15,815 nt of DNA. Origin: an uncultured Blautia sp. (GTDB lineage Bacteria > Bacillota > Clostridia > Lachnospirales > Lachnospiraceae). The notes beneath the pieces were generated by a model. The model saw only the letters and a list, made by a program, of their open reading frames with translations, did no database searches and had not been told where the DNA came from. The position numbers were made by a program, and so were the translations under genes. The DNA is taken from the NCBI GenBank assembly GCA_934394595.1, contig CAKRRX010000055.1:1-15815 (forward strand). Reading direction: 5' to 3'. Positions 1 through 6,835 of the stretch are shown piece after piece (position 1 is the first letter of the stretch; every line of letters starts with the position of its first letter).

Positions 1-99
1 GTAAAATGCAGCAAATGCGGCGCACTTATGATGCCACACAGAGTTTGCAAGGCTTGCGGAAGCTATAACAAAAAAGAAATCGTTAAAGTTGAAGACTAA
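1..99 (+). CDS. rpmF: 50S ribosomal protein L32, C-terminal part (5' truncated by window)
   Basis: The first 32 codons read in frame 1 to a TAA at 97-99. They contain a zinc-ribbon pattern of two Cys-x2-Cys pairs (CSKCG and CKACG) around the sequence MMPHRV, followed by a short basic tail ending KVED. This matches the C-terminal half of bacterial ribosomal protein L32, a small structural protein of the large subunit; the four-Cys form binds zinc. The start lies before the window. In many Firmicutes rpmF runs on into plsX and the fatty-acid genes. Here a terminator and an unrelated esterase follow instead, so that linkage is absent downstream. Confidence 0.93.
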   Translation, partial: VKCSKCGALMMPHRVCKACGSYNKKEIVKVED

Positions 100-110
100 T
101 AACGAAGCCA

Positions 111-146
111 AAAGGACATCTGAGTTGATCGGGTGTCCTTTCTTTT
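111..146 (+). terminator. Rho-independent terminator after rpmF
   Basis: A perfect 8-base-pair stem (AAAGGACA at 111-118 with TGTCCTTT at 134-141) with a 15-base loop starts 12 bases after the rpmF stop and leads into a T-rich run (TTTCTTTT). It probably ends the rpmF transcript. Confidence 0.8.
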
Positions 147-238
147 ACCCTTAGGGGGCCAGAAAACAATTTTCGCAATCTACAGAAAGCCCTCTGGGGA
201 CGTTTTAATCAGAATATATACCAGTTGGAGGAAAAGAA

Positions 239-1120
239 ATGTCTGAATTAAGTGATAAGATCAGAGCTGAATTTAAAAAGTCCGATGATGAGCGAGACGC
301 GCTTATGAATACCCCGGAGGACGTGGAGCGCTGGGATAATATTGTATATGGACATGATGACAGAAATATACAGAAGCTGGACGTATACAGACCGAAGCAG
401 GCACAGGGAGAAGAGCTTCCGGTGATCATCAGCGTACATGGCGGTGCGTGGGTATATGGAGATAAGGAGACCTACCAGCATTACTGCATGAGTCTTGCCC
501 AGAGAGGGTTTGCAGTGGTGAATTATACCTATCGTCTTGCACCGGAAAGCAAATTCCCGGCACAGTTAGAAGATCTGAATCTTGTGTGCAAATGGGTGAT
601 GAAACGTGCAGGAAGATTTCATTTTGACACAGAGAGGATTTTTGCTGTAGGTGATTCTGCAGGAGCCCATCTTCTGGGACTGTATGCAGGTATCTGCACC
701 AATCCGGAGTATGCAGCCAGGTATGATTTTACAGTGCCGGAAGGCTTTGCACTGACTGCAATCGCGCTGAACTGTGGTGTATATCAGATCGCAGATGCAG
801 ATACCCAGACAAAGGAACTTATGAAGGATCTGCTTCCCCAGGGTGGGACAGCAGAAGAGCTGGAACAGATTAATGTATTGAATACCATCACAGATGTATA
901 CCCACCTGTATATTGTATGACTGCAGTGGCAGATATGCTGAAAGGCCAGGCGCCGGCACTGGTGGAGAAACTGATGGAAAACAATGTTCCCTTTGTATTT
1001 CGTGTATTTGGGGATAAGGTCAATCAGCTGGCCCATGTATTCCACTGTGATGTAAAGACCATTGATGCGGCACAATGTAACGATGCAGAATGTGATTTCT
1101 TCAGAGAATTCTGCTTCTGA
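239..1120 (+). CDS. Alpha/beta-hydrolase esterase (hormone-sensitive lipase / acetyl-esterase-like)
   Basis: This is a 293-residue cytoplasmic hydrolase with no signal peptide, the usual length for the Aes/HSL-like esterases (COG0657). The oxyanion-hole motif HGG is at residues 67-69. The nucleophile elbow GDSAG is at 138-142 with Ser140. A strand-end Asp (about D232, in TAVADML) and His266 (in LAHVFH) complete a plausible Ser-Asp-His triad. The TYRLAPES segment after strand 4 is also typical. It should cleave short-chain esters, possibly acetyl groups on sugars, but the substrate cannot be read from sequence. GGAGG at 227-231, 7 bases before the ATG, supports the start. It is monocistronic, with terminators on both sides. 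The C-terminal 25 residues are rich in Cys and acidic residues. Confidence 0.9.
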   Translation: MSELSDKIRAEFKKSDDERDALMNTPEDVERWDNIVYGHDDRNIQKLDVYRPKQAQGEELPVIISVHGGAWVYGDKETYQHYCMSLAQRGFAVVNYTYRLAPESKFPAQLEDLNLVCKWVMKRAGRFHFDTERIFAVGDSAGAHLLGLYAGICTNPEYAARYDFTVPEGFALTAIALNCGVYQIADADTQTKELMKDLLPQGGTAEELEQINVLNTITDVYPPVYCMTAVADMLKGQAPALVEKLMENNVPFVFRVFGDKVNQLAHVFHCDVKTIDAAQCNDAECDFFREFCF

Positions 1121-1139
1121 TATTCTGCTTTTTTTCACG

Positions 1140-1174
1140 GAAACCTGCGGTTCGCCACAGGTTTCTTGTTTTTT
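1140..1174 (+). terminator. Rho-independent terminator after the esterase gene
   Basis: GAAACCTG at 1140-1147 pairs perfectly with CAGGTTTC at 1158-1165. A further GG/CC pair closes a TTCG loop after one mismatch. A T-rich tract (TTGTTTTTT) follows at 1166-1174. It lies 20 bases after the esterase stop. Confidence 0.88.
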
Positions 1175-1247
1175 ATAGTGTAATTCTATATTCTAGCAAT
1201 ATAAGAGTTCTTTTGTTCCGATTTATTTACAGGAGGGAAAGAAACCG

Positions 1248-3275
1248 ATGAAAAAGAATACATATTTCCGGAAGGCTTTGGTATTGTTGCTTTTTTGTCT
1301 GTTTATTTTTATGGGAAACCAGAAGGTATGGGCAGGAGAAAAGCTGGTTACAGAGTTTTCGAGAATTTTTTATATCCCGGCAGGCGCTATGGAAAAAGGA
1401 ACTGGCCTTGAAGGACTGCGGGAGATTTATGATACTATGAGCTGTACCGCGTATACAGGAGAAGGAGAGGAGCTTCTCCTTGATGTGATCTGGGATTATT
1501 CGGGGATTTGCACCTGGAAAAAGGGTGCGTATCAGATTTTTGGCACTGTGAAGCTCCCGGAAGGTTATACCAGTCAGGCGGCCCTTCCAGTTTGGTCTGC
1601 CAGGATTTCCGTGCAGGATCCAGATATTCCTGAACTGTATGCGTATTCCAGGATGATATCAGCAGGACTTTATTATTTCCCCTGGATCATCAGAACAGAT
1701 CCTTCCAGAATGGAAATCTGGATGAAGGAAGAAGGGCAGGGCTGGGTAAATGTCAGTGAAGAGGGCTATGGCATGTGCGACACAGATGGGCTGTATCTTT
1801 CCAGCCAGAGCATGCTTCCAGGCAAAATATACACCCTGACTGTTTCCTATGAGGGTGGAAAGACAGACAACCTGAAATACCGTTATGGATCAGATGGAAA
1901 TTTGGATGTGATCAGCTATACACCAGGGGCAGTGGGAGAGCTGCTGCAAAAGGAGACTGTGATACGTTCTATAGAGCCTGTGGAAAAAGACGGGCTGGAG
2001 CGATGTATGGCATATGCCATCAGAACCGGCCAGAGCCTGTCAGAAATCCGAAAAGATCTGGAAGATACCATATATATCCAGGGAAGTACACAGAACTGTT
2101 ATGAAGATACCGCAGCACATCCTTCGGTAGTGCTGGATTCTGTGTGGGACTTTTCTTCTGTGGATATCCATACTCCGGGGGTATATAAAGTGAAGGCGGG
2201 ATTTAGTGCCCCAGAAGGTTACACGCTTGATCCAAAGCTGGAGTTTCCTCTTACTACGGCGTATATTGCAGTGCAAAAACCGGATCAGCCACAGATTCAG
2301 ACTTATTATATGGCAGATGCAGATACTTTCTTTTTTCCGATGGTGCTGGATGCCTTTGATGGTCAGCTGAGAGAATTTCAGGTGTACCTGGAAAGTGAAG
2401 ATCAGACCTGCCTGCTTACACAGGAAAACGCTACAGTGGGAAGAAAAGGCCTGTATCTTCGGAAAAATGTTTTGAAGCTTGGGCGGGATTACCGTTTGTA
2501 TGCCATCTATCCAGGGGGCAGCACCGGAATCTATGAGTTTCATTATGATGAGACCTTTCTTACTCATGAACACTGGTATGAAAGAAATTATGCAGACCGT
2601 GATGGAAATGATCTGCCGGATCTTGACAATGGAACAGAGAAAGTGACGGATACTTCTACTGTGATAGTGGGAAACCGGCTGCTGGATATGCTGGAAATCT
2701 ATAAAAAGAATATTCCCTTTGAAAAGGATGGAGTGCAGATAAAGGTTCCGGTAGAAGTGGTGAAAAAATGGGAGGTATCATCTGAAGACGAGATAAAGAT
2801 CAATATTTCCAAGGATCAGGATCAGATTTCAGTTCACCTCTACAAAAATGGAGAAGAGCTTACCGATATTTCCGGAGGAAGTCTGGAACTGCCTTCTGGT
2901 TACACCGGGGAAACTGTTCTGGAAGATGAAGAAGGGAATATCTACAGTGGAACCAAAAAGGAAGAACAGAATATTACAGAGATAAAGATCGATAAAACCG
3001 GGGACTTCACCATAGAAGAAACAGAAGATCCAGAGAAGGAAAGCGCCGAAAAAAACACAGGGGAAATGAACCAGGCAGGGGGATCCATGGATTCTTCAAA
3101 AGGGGAAGAGAAAACGGATGGAGAGTCCTCTGGAAATCGAAAGCCGTCCAGGGTGAAAAGTGCAGCGCTGGTTGCGGGAACTGCATTTTTGTCAATATTG
3201 TTATTATATATACCAGGAAGAAATGGGGAAAAGCTCCGAAAGGGGGAACGGGGTGAAAGCAAAAAGAGAAAATAA
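1248..3275 (+). CDS. Secreted, C-terminally membrane-anchored protein with a tandem Ig-like duplication; function unknown
   Basis: A 675-residue protein I do not recognise as a named family. Residues 1-29 form a Sec signal peptide (KK, a hydrophobic run, then VWA-G). Two homologous units follow at about 35-215 and 235-433, offset by 218 residues. Each has a V/IWD[YF]S motif (W82, W300), a G-x-Y strand, the exact block PEGYT, a Q(D/K)PD linker, then FP, GLYL, and a Y-x-GG turn near the end. The layout suggests Ig-like beta-sandwich repeats (inference). Residues 450-460 hold an Asp-rich loop, DRDGNDLPDLD, resembling a calcium-binding loop. An acidic Ser/Gly-rich linker (about 590-632), one transmembrane helix (about 637-655) and a basic tail end it; there is no LPxTG. 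AGGAGGG at 1231-1237 supports the start. The end overlaps the next gene, a sensor kinase, so a shared role in surface sensing is likely but unproven. Confidence 0.85.
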   Translation: MKKNTYFRKALVLLLFCLFIFMGNQKVWAGEKLVTEFSRIFYIPAGAMEKGTGLEGLREIYDTMSCTAYTGEGEELLLDVIWDYSGICTWKKGAYQIFGTVKLPEGYTSQAALPVWSARISVQDPDIPELYAYSRMISAGLYYFPWIIRTDPSRMEIWMKEEGQGWVNVSEEGYGMCDTDGLYLSSQSMLPGKIYTLTVSYEGGKTDNLKYRYGSDGNLDVISYTPGAVGELLQKETVIRSIEPVEKDGLERCMAYAIRTGQSLSEIRKDLEDTIYIQGSTQNCYEDTAAHPSVVLDSVWDFSSVDIHTPGVYKVKAGFSAPEGYTLDPKLEFPLTTAYIAVQKPDQPQIQTYYMADADTFFFPMVLDAFDGQLREFQVYLESEDQTCLLTQENATVGRKGLYLRKNVLKLGRDYRLYAIYPGGSTGIYEFHYDETFLTHEHWYERNYADRDGNDLPDLDNGTEKVTDTSTVIVGNRLLDMLEIYKKNIPFEKDGVQIKVPVEVVKKWEVSSEDEIKINISKDQDQISVHLYKNGEELTDISGGSLELPSGYTGETVLEDEEGNIYSGTKKEEQNITEIKIDKTGDFTIEETEDPEKESAEKNTGEMNQAGGSMDSSKGEEKTDGESSGNRKPSRVKSAALVAGTAFLSILLLYIPGRNGEKLRKGERGESKKRK

Positions 3276-5196
3276 GAAAAGCAGAAAACTGCTTTGGGGG
3301 ATTGTTCTGATCAGCATGATCCTGTCTCTTGGTTTTTTCTACATACTATATTGTTCCAATAACAAATATATGACAAGAGAAGATAAGGCCATACATGGGA
3401 TTCTGTATGTAGAAGGGGATTATGATGATCTGCCGGTTTACTATCTTTCCAGAGAATGGGAGTACTATCCGGATGTGCTGCTGACGCCAGAGGATGATCT
3501 GGAGGAATATTATTGCAGATATCTTTCCATTGGGGAATATGGAGGGATGGAACTGGATCAAAAGGACCGTTCGCCTTATGGGAGTGGGACATACCGGCTG
3601 CAGCTGGTGCTTCCAGAGGAAGAGCATACCTATGGTCTGTATCTGCCGGAAATTTTTTCTGCCTATAATCTGTACATCAATGGAAATCTGATGGGACAGG
3701 TGGGAAATCCGGATCCTGCCCATTATAAAGAAGAGATACAGAAGCGCATGTTTACCTTTAAAGGAAGCGGACGTGGAGAGATTATGATCGCTGTCACAGA
3801 TAAAAGCTCCGCCTCATCGGGAATCCAGTATGTGCCTGCCTTTGGAAAGCCGGTAAAGGTGAATACTATGAGAGGCATTCCCATATTTCTGGATTCTGTG
3901 GTGTTTGCCTTTATCCTTCTGGTAATGCTTCTGTCGCTGTGGGCGTTCTTTGGCACCAGAAGCCGTGCAAATGTACTGTTTGCAGGGGTGTGCATCTGTG
4001 TTATGGGATATACCTGCTATTCCCTGCTTCATACCTATGTGGCAGTACGGGTACAGCCCTGGTACAGTCTGGAAATGCTGTTTTATTTTCTGATGTTTCC
4101 TGCAATGCTCCTTCTGGAAAATGAACTTACAGAGGGGAAATGCAGGTGGCTGCGTCTGGCGGCCTTTTTTACAGGTGCAGTGGGGATTGTCATTACGCTG
4201 GCTGGCATTTTTGCAGGAGGAGAGTCGTATACAGGGATCTTTTATGGGATATCGGCTGTCACAGAAATCCTCAAATGGGTGACAGCGCTTTGCCTGCTCT
4301 TTGCAGCATTTTTGCAATCAGAAAGCCAGCAGGGGTATTTTCTTCTGGTGGGAACTGTCATATATGCTTCTTCTCTTATGGCAGACCGACTGTGGCCGTT
4401 GTATGATCCCATTCTGGGCGGATGGTTTCCAGAATGGGGAGGAACTATCCTTGCCGGGGTGTTTGGCCTGATTTTGTGGAAAGAGCTGACGGAAGGGTAT
4501 CGAATGCGTCTGATTTATGAGGAACAGTCCAGGCAGATGGAGCTTCGCCTTCTGATGCAGAAGGAGCATTATGAAAAGCTGACAAAAGCTCTGGAGGAGG
4601 CCAGCCGTACCAGACATGATCTGAGGCAGTATATTCGGACTGCTTCTATGCTTCTGGAGGAGGAACACTATCAGGAGCTGAAAGAATATTTTCATCGTTT
4701 CGCCAGGGAGAGCCAGGAGAAAATGCAGGCGCCGGTGTGCTACAGCAAAAATATGTCAGTAGATGCGATCTTCCATTATTATGGCAGTCTGCTGGAACAG
4801 GAAAAGATAAGATTTGAACATTTTCTGGAAGTGCCGGAGGACATAAGGATTTCGGATCTTGATATGTGCCGTATTTTTGGAAATCTTCTGGAAAATGCAG
4901 TGAATGCGGTGAAAGAAGAGAAAGAGGATCAGGATCGGTATGTAAGCTGCGTATGTAAGGTGCGAAAAGGAAAGCTTCTGATTGAAATTGAAAATACCTA
5001 TAGCGGAGAAATCCGGAAAATAGGAGATTCTTTTTATTCCGGAAGCCACAGCGGAAGAGGAATCGGAACCGCCTCCGTCTGCCAGACCGCAGAAAAATAT
5101 GGAGGATATGCAGATTTTGTGATCGAGGAAAAGATATTTCGGGCAAATGTGTTTATTCCTGTAGAGGATGGAGAACATTCTCAGGAAAACAGATAA
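3253..5196 (+). CDS. 7TM sensor histidine kinase (7TMR-DISM-type sensor, GHKL ATPase)
   Basis: About 647 residues from a GTG start. After an N-terminal transmembrane helix (about 14-35) comes an extracytoplasmic domain (about 55-205) with the pattern SAYNLYINGNLMGQVGNP, like the jelly-roll sensor of 7TMR-DISM receptors. Roughly seven transmembrane helices (about 208-409) follow. A coiled linker leads to the phospho-acceptor motif RHDLRQY (His455) and the GHKL ATPase with N-box GNLLENAVNAV (about 543-553), D-box IEIENT and G-box GRGIGTASV. This class usually pairs with LytTR regulators, and one is encoded convergently next door. The GTG at 3253 has AGGGGG 6 bases upstream; an ATG at 3223 with AGGA at 3215 is a real alternative. 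The gene overlaps the preceding one by 23 bases, suggesting translational coupling, and its last 16 bases overlap the regulator gene. Confidence 0.9.
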   Translation: MKAKRENKKSRKLLWGIVLISMILSLGFFYILYCSNNKYMTREDKAIHGILYVEGDYDDLPVYYLSREWEYYPDVLLTPEDDLEEYYCRYLSIGEYGGMELDQKDRSPYGSGTYRLQLVLPEEEHTYGLYLPEIFSAYNLYINGNLMGQVGNPDPAHYKEEIQKRMFTFKGSGRGEIMIAVTDKSSASSGIQYVPAFGKPVKVNTMRGIPIFLDSVVFAFILLVMLLSLWAFFGTRSRANVLFAGVCICVMGYTCYSLLHTYVAVRVQPWYSLEMLFYFLMFPAMLLLENELTEGKCRWLRLAAFFTGAVGIVITLAGIFAGGESYTGIFYGISAVTEILKWVTALCLLFAAFLQSESQQGYFLLVGTVIYASSLMADRLWPLYDPILGGWFPEWGGTILAGVFGLILWKELTEGYRMRLIYEEQSRQMELRLLMQKEHYEKLTKALEEASRTRHDLRQYIRTASMLLEEEHYQELKEYFHRFARESQEKMQAPVCYSKNMSVDAIFHYYGSLLEQEKIRFEHFLEVPEDIRISDLDMCRIFGNLLENAVNAVKEEKEDQDRYVSCVCKVRKGKLLIEIENTYSGEIRKIGDSFYSGSHSGRGIGTASVCQTAEKYGGYADFVIEEKIFRANVFIPVEDGEHSQENR

Positions 5197-5885
5197 TTCA
5201 GATAAGCCTTTTTGATGGCATTTGCCCCTCGCTTACGAATCTGTACGATCTCCTGATTATCCAGCAAAAATCCCTCTTCTGTGGCTTTGTGAATCCGGTC
5301 CATATTTACCAGACAGCCTCTGTAACAGGAAAGAAAGCAGGGAAGATCCTGGATCAGTTCCCCAAATTTCTGAAAGGTCAGGTAAGTACGCAGGATTCCG
5401 GCATCTGTATGTAGCTGGACTGCGTTGTGGAAAGTATCTGCATAAAGAATGGTTTTTACAGGAACCTGCACAGGGGTACGGTCGCAGATCACTTCGATGT
5501 ACCGTAATTCCTGTGCATTTTCTATTTTGATGGTATCCAGCACCTTAAAAAGCTTATTTCTGTCAAGAGGCTTGAGGAGATAGTATGTTGCATGGACATC
5601 ATAGCTGGCTACGGCAAAGGCATCGCTGCTGGAAAGAAAAATCAAGGAGCAGGAGTCCTGATGTTCGCGAATCTGTCTTGCAACATCCATGCCATTGTGT
5701 TCTCCCATATAAATGTCCAGGAAGATCAGTTCATATTTTCCAGGAGTGTAATCCTCCCAGAAATGTGCAGGGGAAGAAAAAACAGAAATCTGGCAGGAAA
5801 TCCGGCGGCCCTCATAATAATCGTATACCGCTTCTCTGGCAAGTGTAAGATCTGTCTGTATATCATCAATAATCGCAATATTCAA
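5181..5885 (-). CDS. LytTR-family response regulator
   Basis: A 234-residue regulator. The receiver domain (about 1-120) begins LNIAIIDD with the acidic pair D7/D8, the phospho-acceptor Asp57 in LIFLDIYM, the Ser/Thr switch region FLSSSDA and Lys105 in LLKP. The C-terminal part (about 127-234) fits a LytTR DNA-binding domain, with strand patterns such as VPVKTILYAD, the segment CFLSCYRGCLVNMDRI and a Lys/Arg-rich end. The start is a TTG with GGAGGG 9 bases upstream; a TTG 33 bases further out lacks a comparable site. The most likely partner is the 7TM kinase whose 3' end it overlaps by 16 bases. Kinase and regulator genes are usually co-directional, so this convergent arrangement is unusual. 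LytTR proteins bind paired direct repeats; I found no clear pair in the promoter region. Confidence 0.91.
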   Translation of the reverse strand: MNIAIIDDIQTDLTLAREAVYDYYEGRRISCQISVFSSPAHFWEDYTPGKYELIFLDIYMGEHNGMDVARQIREHQDSCSLIFLSSSDAFAVASYDVHATYYLLKPLDRNKLFKVLDTIKIENAQELRYIEVICDRTPVQVPVKTILYADTFHNAVQLHTDAGILRTYLTFQKFGELIQDLPCFLSCYRGCLVNMDRIHKATEEGFLLDNQEIVQIRKRGANAIKKAYLNYLFS

Positions 5886-5894
5886 TGTATGTAT

Positions 5895-5900
5895 CCCTCC
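5895..5900 (-). promoter_or_regulatory. Shine-Dalgarno site that decides the TTG start of the LytTR regulator
   Basis: GGAGGG on the minus strand lies 9 bases before the TTG at 5885-5883. No ATG is available between the site and the receiver domain, whose first strand begins immediately after the TTG. Confidence 0.75.
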
Positions 5901-5958
5901 GGGGTAAAAATCAGGCAATTCAAAATATCACCGAAACTGTCATTTTAGCCCATGTGTA

Positions 5959-5987
5959 TTGAAATGGACAAGAAAATCAGATATAGT
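5959..5987 (+). promoter_or_regulatory. Sigma-A-type promoter for the small acidic secreted protein
   Basis: TTGAAA at 5959-5964 and TATAGT at 5982-5987 are separated by exactly 17 bases. This predicts a transcript start near 5994 and a leader of about 68 bases before the ATG at 6062. Confidence 0.68.
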
Positions 5988-6022
5988 AATCATAACGTAG
6001 TGAGTAACTAAAATGCTCCTAT

Positions 6023-6031
6023 ATCATACCA
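6023..6031 (-). promoter_or_regulatory. Extended -10 promoter for the LytTR regulator
   Basis: On the minus strand, TGGTATGAT (TG-N-TATGAT) forms an extended -10 element. No good -35 is visible, as is common with extended -10 promoters. The predicted start near 6016 gives a leader of about 130 bases. This start lies inside the leader of the divergent gene, so the two transcripts would overlap by roughly 20 bases. Confidence 0.5.
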
Positions 6032-6061
6032 CAAAATCTGGAAAAAGTGAGGTAAAAAATT

Positions 6062-6685
6062 ATGAAAAATTGGAAGAAGATTATGGCTATGTTATGTACT
6101 GCAGCAATGCTTACAGGTTCTGCACTTCCTGTATGGGCTGAGGATGCAGCAGAGACAGAGGACACAGCAGCGGCAGCTGATGAGTATACTGAGCTGACTA
6201 TGGATATGCTGGAAGAGCAGGCATATGAGGGAAGCTGGTTATCTTTTGAGGCTGGCTTTGATCTTTATGTGCCAAGTGACTGGGATGTAGTTGAGCTTAA
6301 AGATGAGGACAAAGAGCAGGGAATTGTTTTTGCTGCAAAGGCGGCTGATGATTCCGGAATCAACATGGTTGTCATGGCTAACGAAGTTGGAACAGACTAC
6401 GATGATGATAAACTGGTAGCTGAGTTTACAGATGCCGGCTACACAGAGATCGAGAAAGATTCCATCAATACCATTAAAGGTGTTTCTTTTGAAACAGAAA
6501 GCACTTATGGCTTCGCTTTCCTTGATGGACAGGGGTATATGTACAATATTCAGGTAGCACCAAAAGGCGATGATACTGTTCCGATCGCACAGACCCTGCT
6601 GATTTCCTTAAGCCTGTCTGAGAACGTAGAAGAGGAAGCTACTCCTGCTGAAGAAGAAGCTGTAGAAGAGGAAGCTGCAAACTAA
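6062..6685 (+). CDS. Small acidic secreted protein of unknown function
   Basis: A 207-residue protein with a clear Sec signal peptide (KNWKK, a hydrophobic run, cleavage expected after the Ala in VWA, about residue 26). A very acidic mature part follows. Residues about 57-188 form a compact, probably globular beta-rich domain (GFDLYVPSDWDVVEL, GYMYNIQVAP) that loosely recalls PsbP/Mog1-like folds; this is a guess from pattern only. The last 20 residues are a Glu/Ala-rich tail. There is no transmembrane anchor, lipobox or sorting signal, so it is probably released or held electrostatically. Codon use and a near-consensus promoter suggest strong expression. GAGG at 6049-6052 supports the ATG. 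It is transcribed divergently from the LytTR regulator, making it a candidate target. Confidence 0.87.
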   Translation: MKNWKKIMAMLCTAAMLTGSALPVWAEDAAETEDTAAAADEYTELTMDMLEEQAYEGSWLSFEAGFDLYVPSDWDVVELKDEDKEQGIVFAAKAADDSGINMVVMANEVGTDYDDDKLVAEFTDAGYTEIEKDSINTIKGVSFETESTYGFAFLDGQGYMYNIQVAPKGDDTVPIAQTLLISLSLSENVEEEATPAEEEAVEEEAAN

Positions 6686-6700
6686 AGAGTGCCTGAAAAT

Positions 6701-6718
6701 GATTTTGTAAACAAAATC
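6701..6718. repeat. Short perfect inverted repeat after the acidic secreted protein gene
   Basis: GATTTTGT at 6701-6708 and ACAAAATC at 6711-6718 are perfectly complementary around a two-base centre. There is no T tract, so it is not a classical terminator; it may be a 3' stem or a protein site. Confidence 0.4.
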
Positions 6719-6736
6719 TAAGCGGATCAATTAAAT

Positions 6737-6792
6737 ACTGCCATATGAGAGAGTTTTTGCAGAAGCAGGAATCTCCATATGGCAGTTTTTTT
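6737..6792 (+). terminator. Strong Rho-independent terminator after the acidic secreted protein gene
   Basis: ACTGCCATATG at 6737-6747 pairs perfectly over 11 bases with CATATGGCAGT at 6776-6786. A GAGA/TCTC extension follows across a one-base bulge. A run of seven T residues (6786-6792) completes it. It faces the 3' end of the minus-strand glycosidase gene. The minus-strand side has only TATTTAATT after the stem, so termination in that direction would be weaker. Confidence 0.9.
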
Positions 6793-6835
6793 GCTGGAAC
6801 GTGTTTGAAAAAGTCTCACTTCTGGGAAATCTGTT

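Noticed and set aside
566..1138. Minus-strand open frame of 190 codons opposite the esterase gene
   Set aside because: It is a shadow of the esterase frame, with Cys/His/Ile-rich low-quality composition, no ribosome site and no recognisable motif.
1118..1174. In-frame TGA of the esterase read as selenocysteine, prompted by selA in the window
   Set aside because: The sequence after the TGA is a terminator hairpin and T tract, not conserved coding sequence. The protein is already complete.
2040..2573. Minus-strand open frame of 177 codons inside the anchored exoprotein gene
   Set aside because: It is antisense to the second repeat, which is clearly coding by its protein-level similarity to the first repeat.
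4646..5178. Minus-strand open frames opposite the kinase ATPase domain
   Set aside because: The plus strand carries intact H, N, D and G boxes; the antisense frames show no domain or start site.
5993..6014. Possible LytTR direct-repeat site (two GTTA-like half sites on the minus strand)
   Set aside because: The half sites start only 12 bases apart, whereas LytTR pairs are usually about 21-22 bases apart start to start, and the match to consensus is poor.
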